From positions 114,689,187-114,753,186 of the forward strand of contig CM063283.1 in assembly GCA_032173965.1 (NCBI GenBank): DNA of 64,000 bases, in the 5' to 3' direction. The DNA comes from Sitta carolinensis (lineage: Eukaryota; Chordata; Aves; Passeriformes; Sittidae). The first letter of the stretch is position 1; each line of letters opens with the position of its first letter. Shown here one piece after another: positions 1 through 11,465 of the stretch. A model generated the notes under the pieces. It searched no databases. It was not told the origin of the DNA and was given only the letters and a program-made list of their open reading frames with translations. The translations under genes were made by a program, and so were the position numbers.

Positions 1-200
1 AAAGGAAATTATTGCACCCCAAAACTGGAAACATGTTCTTCCCTACACGGCTTCACCCTTTGGTTGGTGCCCATTGTAATTTCAATTAAACATCCCTGGT
101 TGGAGCTCCTGAGCCTTTCCAGCAGCAGGCAGAAGGGGATGGATGCCAAATAAATGGAGGAGGGAAATCCCTGCCTCATCCCTGGAAGGGTCCAAGGCCA

Positions 201-568
201 GGCTGGAGCAGCTGTGCTGGGAGGAAAGGCTGGCACAGCTGGGATTGTTCAGCTGCACAGGAGAAGCTTTGGGCTGAGCTCAGGGTGGCCTTGCAGGAAC
301 CCTGGAGAGAGACAATTGCCAAGGGCTGCAGGCACAGCACCAGGGAATGGCTGCAGAGTGGGATTGGCTGGGATTGGGGCAGGAATTGTTCCCTGGAGGG
401 GCTGGAATTGCCAGAACAGCTGTGGCTGCCCCTGGATCCCTGGCAGTGCCCCAGGCCAGGCTGGACACTGGGGCTGGAGCAGCCTGGGTGATGGAAGGTG
501 TCCCTGCCATGGCTGGGGTGGAGCTGGGTGGGCTGTGAGATCCTTCCCAACCCAGAATCCCAGAATCC
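201..568 (+). mobile_element. CR1-type LINE 3' fragment
   Basis: The stretch carries the avian CR1 3'-end signature: GCTGTGGCTGCCCCTGGATC, then GGCTGGACACTGGGGCTGGAG, then a GAAGGTGTCCCTGCCATGG block and a terminal repeat of CCCAGAATCC type. It is a close relative of the copies at 14340 and 29618. The 5' side is truncated, as is usual for CR1, and there is no coding capacity. Confidence 0.75.
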
Positions 569-760
569 AGGTTGGCAGAGCCCTCCAGGATCCTCCAGCC
601 CAGCCCCAGCCCCTGGCCCCCAGGTTTAAACACACCCAGGGGTGGGCACTGCACCCCCTCCCCAAGCAGAACATTCCAGCACTTTCTTTCTGTGCAGAAC
701 TTCTCCCTGTGTTTCCCTTGGGGCTGAGCTCCCTGGTTGTGTCAGTGTCCCCTGGGCACA
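565..760 (-). mobile_element. CR1-type fragment in reverse, abutting the previous copy
   Basis: Reading on the minus strand, the sequence resembles the CR1 3' region. On the plus strand this appears as GGGCACTGCACCCCCTCCCC, then a diverged CACTTTCTTTCTGTGCAGAACTTC, the usual reverse order. It meets the copy at 201-568 tail to tail at the CCCAGAATCC motif. Confidence 0.5.
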
Positions 761-768
761 GCCCCCGC

Positions 769-1023
769 TCAGGGAATTGGTTCTCACCAGGCACATGAAA
801 AGCTGTTGGGGTGAATGGTTGGAGGCACTTCCAAAGTTTTAGGAATGACCCCAGAATATCCTGAGCTGGAATAAACCCCCAGCTGACCATCCATCCCTCT
901 CAGGGAATTGGTTCTCACCAGGCACATGAAAAGCTGTTGGGGTGAATGGTTGGAGGCACTTCCAAAGTTTTAGGAATGACCCCAGAATATCCTGAGCTGG
1001 AATAAACCCCCAGGGACCATCCA
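769..1023. repeat. 131-bp tandem duplication, two copies
   Basis: The segment from TCAGGGAATTGGTTCTCACC at 769 reappears at 900 with very few changes, ending at the AATAAACCCCCAG stretch. The offset is 131 bases. Near identity suggests a recent duplication. Confidence 0.85.
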
Positions 1024-1640
1024 GCCCCACTGTGTGTCAGAGCTTGGGACATCCCTTTGGGAGTCTGGAGCTGCTGGGATCCTTGCCAGGGGGCTCGGAG
1101 ACCCTGGCACACAGCCCAGAGCACCAGTGGGCTCCATTTCCAACCCTGGAGCAAATTGCCACCTTTACAGGAAGAGATGAAAGCCACAGCAGATTGAATA
1201 GTGTCATAATAATGTTATCACAGGGTGTAAGTGTAGGGTTCAGGATTTTCTGTACAGGGTTTTTGGGGACAAGATGGAGGGATTTGGGTGTGTCCAGCCT
1301 TTCCTCTTCCTCTTCTCTACCTCATCTTCTCTGATGATGCTGGCACTTTTGGATTGGTTTAGAGTAGAAGCTCACTGTCTAACCTAGGTGGTGGGTACTG
1401 GGGAATAATTGTCAAAATGTCACCCGTGGTTTTTGGTATGTGAAGATCACAGCGCCCTGGGAGCAGGCAGAGCGCCTCTGGCTGTGCCTGGGCTGGCAGG
1501 GAGAACATTTTATAGCTAGGAGACAATGGACAGCCTGGAGACCGGGAAGTGAAGAGCTTTGTCTGATCCCTTGAGCGTGCGCGCTGAAGAACAGATCTCA
1601 ACAGCAAATTGGGGTCCCAAACCTTGTGGGACCACACACC
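1024..1640. other. Single-copy intron stretch
   Basis: There is no exon, repeat array or RNA gene that I can recognise. It leads into the CATGATTC array. Confidence 0.5.
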
Positions 1641-1644
1641 GTTC

Positions 1645-2490
1645 TTTGTGAATTCCAGATTCCTTGATTCCACTAGTCCTTGATTCCACTAGTCCATGAT
1701 TCCATGAGTCCATAATTCCATGATTCCTTGATTCCATGATTCCTTGATTCCATGATTCCTTGATTCCATGAGTCCATATTCCATGATTCCTCTAGACCAT
1801 GATTACATGACTCCAACTTGCTGGGATTTAAGAAACTAACTCTGAGGCCTTTCTTTGTGAATTCCAGCTTCCTTGATTCCATGAGTCCATGATTCCATGA
1901 GTCCATAATTCCATGATTCCATGATTGCTTGATTCCATGATTCCTTGATTCCATGATTCCGTTATTACATGATTCCTTTAGTCCATGATTCCATGAGTCC
2001 ATAATTCCATGATTCCATGAGTCCATAATTCCATGATTCCGTTATTCCATGATTCCATGATTGCATTATTCCAACTTGCTGGGATTTAAGAAACTCTCCC
2101 TGAGGCCTTTCTTTGTGAATTCCAGATTCCTTGCATCCATGATTCCTTGCTTCCATGATCCCATGAGTCCATTATTCCATGAGTCCCTTATTCCATGATT
2201 CCATGATTTCATGATTCCTTGATTCCTTGATTCCATGATTCCTTGATTCCATTATTCCATGAGTACGATTCCTTGATTCCATGATTCCTTTAGTCCATGA
2301 TTACATGACTCCAACTTTCTGGCATTTAAGAAACTCTCCCTGAGGCCTTTTTTTGTGAATTCCAGCTTCCTTGTTTCCATGATTCCTTGATTCCATGATC
2401 CCATGATTCCATGATTCCTTGATTCCATAATTCCAACTTGCTGGCATTTAAGAAGCTCTCCCTGAGCCCTTTGTTTGTGAATTCCAGCTG
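1645..2490. repeat. Composite satellite: TTCCATGATTCC short units with a longer embedded unit
   Basis: Units of about 10-12 bases (CATGATTCC, with GATTCCTTGA and CATGAGTCC variants) make up most of the block. A segment of about 50 bases (AACTTGCTGGGATTTAAGAA ... TTTGTGAATTCCAG) recurs near 1815, 2072, 2311 and 2434, with a partial copy near 1637. This gives a higher-order period of about 125-255 bases. Both strands read open only because of the repetition. Confidence 0.85.
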
Positions 2491-2768
2491 TGTTGACGAG
2501 TCTGTCCCTAACTCCTTGCTGAAGTCAGTGGGAATTTCAAGTCAAGCCTGTGAGTTCCTCTGTTTTGGGCAGGACATCTCTCCCAGCTTTGCAGTTTTGG
2601 AACACTGCTCATCTTCTCAGGAAAAAACTGGGATTGTTCCTTTGCATTCCCTTTGCCAAGGCTCTCAGATTATCCGGGACACAAACATTTTCCTACAGCT
2701 GGGGAGGATTCCCTGAACAATTCAGGGCATTCTTCCTGCACATATCAAAAACGATAAAAATTAAAAGG

Positions 2769-2843
<75 letters not shown>
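2769..2843. repeat. (ATT)n microsatellite
   Basis: About 25 uninterrupted ATT units are visible. Confidence 0.95.
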
Positions 2844-2854
2844 TTATTTTTATT

Positions 2855-3105
2855 TTTTATCTTCTTTCTCTTCTCCTTCTCCTTTTTCCTTCTCCTTCTC
2901 CTTTTCCTCCTCCTCCTTTTCCTCCTTTTCCTTCTCCTCCTCCTCCTCCTTCTCCTTCTCCTTCTCCTTCTCCTTCTCCTTCTCCTTCTCCTTCTCCTTC
3001 TCCTTCTCCTTCTCCTTCTCCTTCTCCTTCTCCTTCTCCTTCTCCTTCTCCTTCTCCTTCTCCTTCTCCTTCTCCTCCTCCTCCTCCTCCTCCTTCTCCT
3101 CCTCT
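2855..3105. repeat. (TTCTCC)n polypyrimidine tract
   Basis: About 250 bases are almost purely C and T on the + strand, mainly TCCTTC hexamers. The strand asymmetry could support triplex (H-DNA) structure. Confidence 0.95.
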
Positions 3106-3549
3106 GTGTTGAGATCAAACCAGGCCCTGTGTTATTCCCATGTCTCCCATATCCCACAAACATTCCCAGAGTTCATCACTCCCAGGTCCCCTCCCAAGCT
3201 GCCAAAGGCGCATTTCCCATCCCTGGAATTCCCAGGGAATATTTCCATGTCTCTTCCTACCCGAGGTGATGTCATGCAGCAGAAACTCTTTCATAGGGTA
3301 GGATTTTTTTTTTCCCTTGTCTTTTCCAAGGAAAAGAATGGATGAGTCACATCTTACAGGCAGCTCCTTCCCTGCTGTTCACTCAGCATCAAAGTGCAGC
3401 TCAGGGCTCAGCTGAGGGCTCTTGGAAATGCCTTTGGCATGTTTGGGGCTGGATCCCGAGGTTTTCCCACTTCTGGGAATCTCCTGTTCCCCTTTCTCCC
3501 CTCTGAGTCACTTCCATGTGCCCTGTGATTTCCAAGAGGGCTAAAACGG
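3106..3549. other. Single-copy stretch between two arrays
   Basis: There is no recognisable gene or element. Confidence 0.5.
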
Positions 3550-4536
3550 GATGGACGGAGAGAATTCCCTGGAATAGAGCTTTATTTCACTGCATGTGTG
3601 CAGAACTTGGATGGATAGAATTCCTGGATTAGATCTTGATCTCACTGCATGGAATTCCCTGGAATTAGATTTTTATGTCACTGCATGTGTGCAGAACTTG
3701 GATGGATAGAATTCCTGGATTAGATCTTTATCTCACTGCATGGAATTCCCTGGAATTAGATCTTGATCTCACTGCCTTGTAATCAAAACTCAGGATGGAC
3801 CAATGGAATTCCCTGGAATTAGATCTTTATGTCACTGCATGTGTGCAAAACTTGGGATGGATAGAATTCCTGGATTAGATCTTGATCTCACTGCATGGAA
3901 TTCCCTGAATTAGATCTTGATCTCACTGCCTTGTGTCCAAGACTCAGGATGAACCAATAGAATTCCTGGAATTACATCTTTATGTCGCTGCATGTGTGCA
4001 AAACTGAGGATGGATGGATGGAATTCCCTGTAATTAGGTATTGATCTCACTTCGTTGTGTGCAAAACTTGGGATGGAGGGATAAAATAAAATTCCTGGAT
4101 TAGATCTTGATCTCACTTGTTGTGCACAAAACTCAGGATGGATGGATGGAATTCCCTGGATTAGAGCTTTATATCACTGCATGTGTGTAAAACTCGGGAT
4201 GGGTGGATAGAATTCCCTGGATTAGATCTTGATCTCACTGCATGTGTTCAAAACTTGGATGGATGGACAGAATTCCTGGAATTAGATCTTTATCTCACTA
4301 ACTTGTGTGCAAAACCTGGATGGGTCGATAGAATTCCCTGGATTAAATCTTGATCTCACTGCATGTGTTCAAAACTTGGGATGGATGGACAGAATTCCTG
4401 GAATTAGATCTTTATCTCACTAACTTGTGTGCAAAACCTGGATGGGTCGATAGAATTCCCTGGATTAAATCTTGATCTCACTGCATGGAATTCATGGAAT
4501 TAGGTCGAGATTCACTGCCTGTGTGCAAAACTTGGG
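3550..4536. repeat. GGAATTCCCTGGATTAGATC minisatellite, about 40-60 bp units
   Basis: Repeats have the form GAATTCCTGGATTAGATCTT, then GATCTCACTGCATGTGTGCA, then AAACTTGGGATGGATGGA, with some units lacking the last part. Each unit carries a GAATTC. The GGATGGATGG end of the unit is the seed of the (GGAT)n block that follows. Confidence 0.9.
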
Positions 4537-5382
4537 ATGGATGGATGATGGATGGATGGATGGATGGATGGATGGATGGATGGAATGGATGGATGGATGG
4601 ATGGATGGATGGATGGATGGATGAGATGGATGGATGGATGGATGGATGGATGGATGGATGGATGGATGGATGGATGGATGGATGGATGGATGGATGGATG
4701 GATGGATGGATGGATGGATGGATGGATGGATGGATGGATGGATGGATGGATGGATGGATGGATGATGGATGGATGGATGGATGGATGGATGGATGGATGG
4801 ATGATGGATGATGGATGGATGGATGGATGGATGGATGGATGGATGGATGGATGGATGGATGGATGGATGGATGGATGGATGGATGGATGGATGGATGGAT
4901 GATGGATGGATGGATGGATGGATGGATGGATGGATATGGATGGATGGATGGATGGATGGATGGATGGATGGATGGATGGTGATGGATGGATGGATGGATG
5001 GATGGATGGATGGATGGATGGATGGATGGATGGATGGATGGATGGATGGATGGATGATGGATGGATGGATGGATGGATGGATATGGAATGGATGATGGAT
5101 GGATGGATGGATGGATGGATGGATGGATGGATGGATGTGGTTGGATGGATGGATGGATGGATGGATGGATGGATGGATGGATGGATGGATGGATGGATGG
5201 ATGAGGATGGATGGATGAAGAATGGATGGATGGATGGATGGATGGATGGATGGATGGATGGATGGATGGATGGATGGAGGGATGGATGGATGGATGGATG
5301 GATGGATGGATGGATGGATGATGGATGATGAATGGATGGATGGATGGATGGATCATGGATCATGGATCATGGATGGATGGAA
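4533..5382. repeat. (GGAT)n microsatellite, about 850 bp
   Basis: GGAT tetramers are broken by occasional GATGATGG, GAATGG and GATATGG variants. The block is closed by one more GGAATTCCCTGGATTCAATC copy of the preceding minisatellite, so it grew inside that array. Confidence 0.97.
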
Positions 5383-5402
5383 TTCCCTGGATTCAATCTT
5401 TA

Positions 5403-5797
5403 TCTCTTAAGATGGGCGTGGCTTGAGCTATAGGCGTGGCTTGAAAGAAGGGCGTGGGTTTAAAGATGGGCGTGGCTTAAAAGTTGGGCATGGCTTAAAA
5501 GAGGGGCGTGGCTTAAAGATGTGCGTGGCTTAAAAGATGGGCGTGGTTTAAGCTATAGGCGTGGCTTAAAATATGGGGATTATAAAATAGGCGTGGCTAA
5601 GAGATGGGCGTGTTTTAAGAGATGGGCATGGCTTTAAAGATGAGAGTGGCTTAAAATATAGGTGTGGCTTAAAAGATGGGAGTGGTTTTAGAGATGGGCG
5701 TGGCTTAAAGGACAGGCATGGCTTTAAAGATGGGCGTGGTTTAAATATGGGCGGTGCTTAAAATATGGGCGTGGCTTAAAAGATGGGCCGGGCAATC
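5403..5797. repeat. 18-bp minisatellite GATGGGCGTGGCTTAAAA, about 21 units
   Basis: Units of 15-20 bases follow one another without spacers. At least 11 contain GGCGTGG, the core of KLF/SP binding sites (GCCACGCC on the other strand). Variants include GGCATGG, GGTGTGG and GGAGTGG. Regulatory activity is unproven. Confidence 0.9.
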
Positions 5798-5949
5798 CCT
5801 TTGGATCCCTGGAAATTTTATTTGCCCAAATAATTTGTTATTTATCTCCCGAAATAACTCTGGGAATTAAGCACTCCAGTATGGAATATTTTTATATTCC
5901 AGAAATTTCCTTTTTTTTTTTAGGAAAAAATTTATCCTCCTACTCAGCT

Positions 5950-6069
5950 GGTGGGGACTGGGAGAAGTTTCCAGCAGTGCTGGTGGAAGCTCCCATGGGA
6001 TTTTTCTTCCCTCTCCTTCCCTCCTCTGCTGGCTCTGGGCTCCTCTAATTTCCTGGAATTGGCTGCCCC
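5950..6069. other. Unique spacer before the 81-bp array
   Basis: Short single-copy sequence with no gene seen. Confidence 0.4.
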
Positions 6070-6645
6070 CTTCCCAAATAACAAATCTACTCCCAAATCC
6101 TTTGGAGAAAAAAATCCCTTTGGGTGTTTATCCTAAAAAAAACCCACATGATTCCCGAATAACAAATCTACACCCAAATTCTTTGGAGAAAAAAATCCCT
6201 TTGGGTGTTTATCCTAAAAAAAACCCACATGATTCCCGAATAACAAATCTACACCCAAATTCTTTGGAGAAAAAAATCCCTTTGGGTGTTTATCCTAAAA
6301 AAACCCATACATGATTCCCAAATAACAAATCTACTCCCAAATCCTTTGGAGAAAAAAATCTCTTTGGGTGTTTATCCTAAAAAAAACCCACATGATTCCC
6401 AAATAACAAATCTACTCCCAAATCCTCTGGAGAAAAAAATCTCTTTGGGTGTTTATCCTAATTTATCCAAAAAAAAAAACGCACATGATTCCCAAACAAC
6501 AAATCTACACCCAAATTCTTTTGAAAAAAAAAAATCCCTTTGGGTGTTTATCCTAAAAAACCCCACATGATTCCCAAATAACAAATCTACTCCAAAATTA
6601 TTTGGAGAAAAAAAATCCCTTTGGGTGTGGACTTGCCATCCCTGG
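6070..6645. repeat. 81-bp tandem repeat, seven copies
   Basis: Copies begin with ATTCCCAAATAACAAATCTA near 6070, 6151, 6232, 6314, 6395, 6488 and 6570. Each holds CTTTGGAGAAAAAAATCCCT, then TTGGGTGTTTATCC, then an A-run. Offsets are about 80-93 bases, the change coming from the A-run and a short insertion in the fifth copy. Confidence 0.92.
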
Positions 6646-7435
6646 AAATTTCCAAGCTCAGGCTTGTGGATCTTGGTGCTCTTTAGGTCCCTGCTTTCCC
6701 AAACCTCTCCACAATTCCCAGATTTTTTTGCCTGCTGGGCACAGTTCAGCCCCACCTGGGCTCTCCCCTTCTCCCACCTGGCTGAGATCAGCTGGGATTT
6801 GAGCTCCCTCCTAAATCCTCAAATCCTTCCAGGCTGAGCAGGGCGACTCAGGAGCTGGGTCCTGACCTTCCCCTCAACTATTCCAAAAAAAAATAGCGAG
6901 TTTGGAAACAACTGAAGAGAATTTCAGCAGCAGCATTTTTTTTTTTTATTTTTTTTTTTGGTTTTCCCTGCCTGGATTTCTTTTCTGGCAATTCTTCCCC
7001 GCCGGAAAAGCTGGAGACTGGCGAGCTGGATTTGCATTTTTGTTCGAGTGCCTGCACATGTCCTGCACACTGTGTTCCTTGTCAGCCTCTCCAGTCTTGG
7101 CCAAAAAAAAAAAAAGCTTTGCTTGCTGCATCCAAGCACTAAAGCTGAGACCTCATAGGCTGAGCTGGCTTGGGAGAGCAAAAAAAAAATAAATTTATTA
7201 TTAAAATTTAATAATTATAGCTTCAGGATGTCATGGGTTTTAAATTGTATTGCACAAGGTGATGTTTTATAAAGAGTTTGGGGGTTTCCTTCTTCTCTGT
7301 TGTTGGGGTTTTCCCTTTTTTTCCTGCTGCTTTCTCTGAGGATTTTGTGCCACCTTTCCCCCTCTGAGTGGCACAAAAATCCTCAGAGGTTTTGTCTGGT
7401 CTTGGTTCTGCCCTAGGGAAATCATAAAAAGGAAA
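6646..7435. other. Mostly single-copy intron sequence with A/T runs
   Basis: Poly-T, poly-A and an AT-rich patch (7180-7225) occur. No gene is recognised. Confidence 0.5.
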
Positions 7436-7510
7436 TCCCAGACTGGTTTGGGGTTGGAAGGGACCTTAAAGCTCCTCCTGCCACATTCCCCACTGTGCCA
7501 GGGTGCTCTG
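7436..7510 (-). mobile_element. CR1 3'-end fragment (reverse)
   Basis: The stretch reads CTGGTTTGGGGTTGGAAGGG then ACCTTAAAGCTCC, the complement of the CR1 tail. It is short and diverged. Confidence 0.55.
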
Positions 7511-7754
7511 CAAGGAATTTTTGTTAAGAAATGACCCAGAAAAAAAAAAAAAATTGGGAAGGGATGGAGAGGCTCTTCCCCAGACTCTGATACTGATTTC
7601 AGACAAGTCAAAAAAGCTGGAAAACAAAAAATTACAAAAGTGTGGTGGGGATGATTCCAAACCATAATGGAGGCTTGTAAGTCTGGAGGGGGATTTTGGA
7701 GAAGGGGATAGAAAAAAGGGGGAATAATTTTAAGATGGAAGATGACGGGGCTGG

Positions 7755-7890
7755 ATGGGATTTTAGGAAGGAATTGTTCCCTGGGAGGGGCTGGGCTGGA
7801 ATTCCCAGAGCAGCTGTGGTTGCCCCTGGATCCCTGGAATTATTTTATGAGGATTTTTCCACCCCAAACCATTCCATGATTCTATGATTA
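7755..7890 (+). mobile_element. CR1 fragment with internal deletion
   Basis: GGAATTGTTCCCTGGGAGGG ... CAGCTGTGGTTGCCCCTGGA jumps directly to CACCCCAAACCATTCCATGA and TTCTATGATT. The usual stretch between the GGATCCCTGG block and the tail is missing. The TTCTATGATT end is the CR1 tail. Confidence 0.75.
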
Positions 7891-7908
7891 AAGCAAGAGC
7901 AGCATTAT

Positions 7909-7911
<3 letters not shown>

Positions 7912-7962
<51 letters not shown>
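7912..7962. repeat. Poly(A) run of about 50 bases
   Basis: An uninterrupted A-run starts 20-odd bases after a CR1 tail. CR1 elements do not end in poly(A), so it is either an independent slippage product or the tail of an unrecognised retroposed copy. Confidence 0.9.
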
Positions 7963-7965
<3 letters not shown>

Positions 7966-8784
7966 TGAATTTGTGTCAAACAGGAGCAGGGGTTGGATTG
8001 GAGTGCAGCAGAAAATCCGATTTTTCCAATTTTTCTCCCCCAGCCCATTCTGAGCCCATCAGGGCCCCCCAAATCTGCTTTAGGGTCACTTCTTTGTAAG
8101 GAAAGCAGTGGGAATTCCCTGCTCCAGCTTTGTCCTTTTGTCCCAACCCTGCCCAGCCCGGACTCAAGGCTTGGAATGTTTTTGGAAGGAGCCAGCTCCC
8201 AACCTGAGGTGCCAGAGCCCAAAATAAACATTTTTATTGCTCCCTCCCCAGCTCCTACAGCCCCAAATCAGCACCCTCAGCCTTCCCAGCTCCTGCCTGG
8301 AAATGTTCAGCTCCATGGAGAGGGATTGGGGTTAGGATTTGTGTGAGCAGCCTCAGATTCTGCTGCAGAGAAGCTCATTTTTATTATATTTTAATTGTAA
8401 TATTTTTCTGTTATTTATTATGATATTTTTATTATATTTTTATATTAAAAAAAAACCCTCAAAACCCACCAGCCAAACCACAAGCTGCAGCTTTTTCCCC
8501 TTTTTCTCCCTTCACAACTCCTGTGTTCCCAAAATTTGAGAGCAGTTTTAGGTGAGGGTTGGGTTTAGTGCTGCTGGTTTGGGTTTTTTGGGGGGTTTTT
8601 TTCCCTCTTTCCTTTGGGATATCCCAGCAGGGGCTGCTGTCCAGCCCTGCCCTCTGAAAATCCAGGGACACGTGGCTCTGGAGCAGACTAAACTTATTTA
8701 ATTCAGGATTTAATTCCAGTTTTAGGCGGTGGCTCCCTGAACAAAGACCGGACTGTGCCTGGCTCAGCAGGAGCCAGACTGAAC
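7963..8784. other. Single-copy intron stretch
   Basis: An AT-rich patch lies at 8380-8455. No exon or element is recognised. Confidence 0.5.
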
Positions 8785-9395
8785 AAATCCTGCCAGGCTG
8801 GCAGGGATGGAATTCCAGGATTAAATCCTGCCAGGCTGGCTGGGATGGAATTCCAGGATTAAATCCTGCCAGGCTGGCCAGGGATGGAATTCCAGGATTA
8901 AACAAATCCTGCCAGGCTGGCTGGGATGGAATTCCAGGATTAAAGAAATCCCTGCCAGGCTGGCTGGGATGGAATTCCAGGATTGAACAAATTCTGCCAG
9001 GCTGGCAGGGATGGAATTCCAGGATTAAATCCTGCCAGGCTGGCTAGGGATGGAATTCCAGGATTAATATCCTGCCAGGCTGGCAGGAGGATTCAGATGA
9101 AATCTCAGTGCGGATGGATAGATTAAATCCTGCCAGGCTGGCAGGGATGGAATTCCAGGATTAAATCCTGCCAGGCTGGCAGGGATGGAATTCCAGGATT
9201 GAAATCCTGCCAGGCTGGCAGGGATGGAATTCCAGGATCTAAAATCCTGCCAGGCTGGCAGGATGGAATTCCAGGATTACAAATCCTGCCAGGCTGGCAG
9301 GGATGGAATTCCAGGATTAAATCCTGCCAGGCTGGCAGGGATGGAATTCCAGGATAAATCCTGCCAGGCTGGCAGGGATGGAATTCCAAGGCTAA
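8785..9395. repeat. 38-50 bp minisatellite AATCCTGCCAGGCTGGCAGG, about 15 units
   Basis: Each unit reads AATCCTGCCAGGCTGGCAGG followed by GATGGAATTCCAGGATT. The unit contains two near-palindromes (CTGCCAGGCTGGCAG and TGGAATTCCA), so single strands could fold repeatedly. The array is interrupted once at about 9088-9120. Confidence 0.92.
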
Positions 9396-10386
9396 TCGCC
9401 AGGGGAGCAGGGAGGGTTCACTTTGGTTCATGGAGCATCCAGAGGAATTTTGTGGGAATTCTGCCTTTCTGGCTTAGCTGCTGTTGCTGAATCCTCCAGG
9501 ATAAATCCCATCCCTCCTAAATCCACCTGGATTGGATTTCCCACGCTGTGTCCCTGATCCTCTCCCCACAGGTTCCTCCTGCTCCTCCCACCAGGAAAAT
9601 GCCATTTTCCCCATCCAACACTGCTCCCATTCTCCCTGGGGAAAACCAGGATAAAAAGAACAGGACACAAATCCAGGGATTTCACTCAGCTGGGGAATCT
9701 CCTTTGTGAGACAGGGACAGTGCTGGGGGCCAGGAGGAGAAATCCTCGGGCTCATTCCTGGTTTTCCCATTTCCCAGATGAGGCCTGTGATAAGCTGACA
9801 CTGCTTTCCCAACCTCTCCCTGCAGGAATTCCCTGCAGGAATCTTTCCAAGGGCTGGAACACACAGAGCTTGCTTGTACTCAGGTAGCAGAGCAAATAAA
9901 CTCTGCTGCTACAAAGCTACGCCTGGAAATTTTTCCTCTCTTGGTGTTTTTTTTCCCTCCTCTCCCTGCATTTTTCCCCCTTCTTTCTATGAATGCTGCC
10001 CTAAAGGCTCCTCCACAGCTTTTTCCACCCAAAATCTGGGATTCAGTGGATGCTGGCAGCATCATTTTGTCCCACAAGGACAATATTGATAAGGAAAGAT
10101 TCATCAGTGGTGCCAAAGCACCCATTCCCTTCCTTGCCAATCCAGGCTGGTTTATTCTGTGGATATTTCTCAGCCTTGTGCTGGGAATATCCAAAATTTA
10201 AAACTCTGAATCCTGAATCCTCCCTGTGCCGGCTGCATCCCATGTGAGGAGCAGGCAGGCAGGCAGGAGAGAAAATCAAATTAAATCAGTGGCAGCTGAT
10301 GGTGTCAGCACTTGCTGCTGCAGCAAAGCCTGGCCTGGGCTCCATGAGAGTGGAATTCCAGCCCAGCCGAGGATTCCAGCTGGCTC
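9396..10386. other. Single-copy intron stretch
   Basis: There is no recognisable coding exon. A four-copy CAGG run lies at 10252-10267. Confidence 0.5.
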
Positions 10387-10500
10387 CAGGGCATGGATCA
10401 TGGAATTGTGGAGTGCTTTGGGTTGGCTGGGACGTTAAAGGTGATTTTGTTCCACTCCCTGCTGTGTCCCAGGTTGATTCGTGTCCTGTCCCGCTTGTCC
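10387..10500 (-). mobile_element. Degenerate CR1 3' fragment (reverse)
   Basis: ATGGAATTGTGGAGTGCTTT then GGGTTGGCTGGGACGTTAAA resembles the complement of the CR1 tail. It is heavily diverged. Confidence 0.4.
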
Positions 10501-11465
10501 TGGGACATTTCCTGGCATGGAGAATCCATGAACTGTGGCAGGATTTCCCTCTCCTATCCCCCTCCTCAAACTGGGAGAAACACTTTTAATTGGGTGTTGG
10601 GTTTAACAGATCCCATGATCCCAGTTCCATGATCCCAGTTCCATGATCCCAGTTCCATAATCCCATTTCCAGGGATGGAGAATCCATGAACTGTGGCTCA
10701 TGGCCCGCAGGATTTCCCTTCTTCCATCCCCTCCCCAAACTGGGATAAACACTTTTATTTTGGGCATTGGGCTTAACAGATCCCATGATCCCAGTTCCAT
10801 GGGACATTTCCAAGGATGGAGAATCCATGAACTGTGGCTCCCTCTCCCATCCCTTCCTCAAACTGGGATAAAAGCATTTAATTTGGGTGTTGGGCTTAAC
10901 AGATCCCATGATCCCAGTTCCAGGGATGGAGAATCCATGAACTGTGGCTCCTGGCCTGGCTCCCTCTCCCATCCCCTCCCCAGACTGGGATAAACACATT
11001 TAATTCAGGTGTTAACAGATCCCATGATCCCAGTTCCATGATCCAAGTTCCAGGGATGAGAGAATCCGTGAACTGTGACTCCAGGCCTGCAGGATTTCCT
11101 TCTCCCATCTGCTCCCCAGACTGGGATAAACACTTTTAATTTAGGTGTTAGGCTTAACAGATCCCATGATCCCAGTTCCATGATCCCAGTTCCATGATCC
11201 CATTTCCAGGCATGGAGAATCCATGAACTGTGACTCCAGTCCTGCAGGATTTCCCTTCTCCCATCCCCTCCCCAAACTGGGATAAACACATTTAATTCAG
11301 GTGTTAACAGATCCCATGATCCCAGTTCCATGATCCCAGTTCCATAATCCCATTTCCAGGGATGGAGAATCCATGAACTGTGGCTCCCTCTCCCATCCCC
11401 TCCCCAAACTGGAATAAACACATTTAATTTGGGCATTAACAGATCCCACAATCCCAGTTTGGCAT
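10500..11465. repeat. Tandem repeat of about 110-150 bp, about seven copies
   Basis: Each copy contains GGATGGAGAATCCATGAACT, CCCATCCCCTCCCCAAACTG, GGATAAACACATTTAATT and CAGATCCCATGATCCCAGTT. The last part is itself repeated as CATGATCCCAGTTC one to four times, so length varies between copies. Confidence 0.9.

Noticed and set aside
4478..5363. Long frames on both strands in the (GGAT)n block
   Set aside because: Pure tetramer translation (Met-Asp-Gly-Trp or His-Pro-Ser-Ile); open on both strands at once, so not coding.
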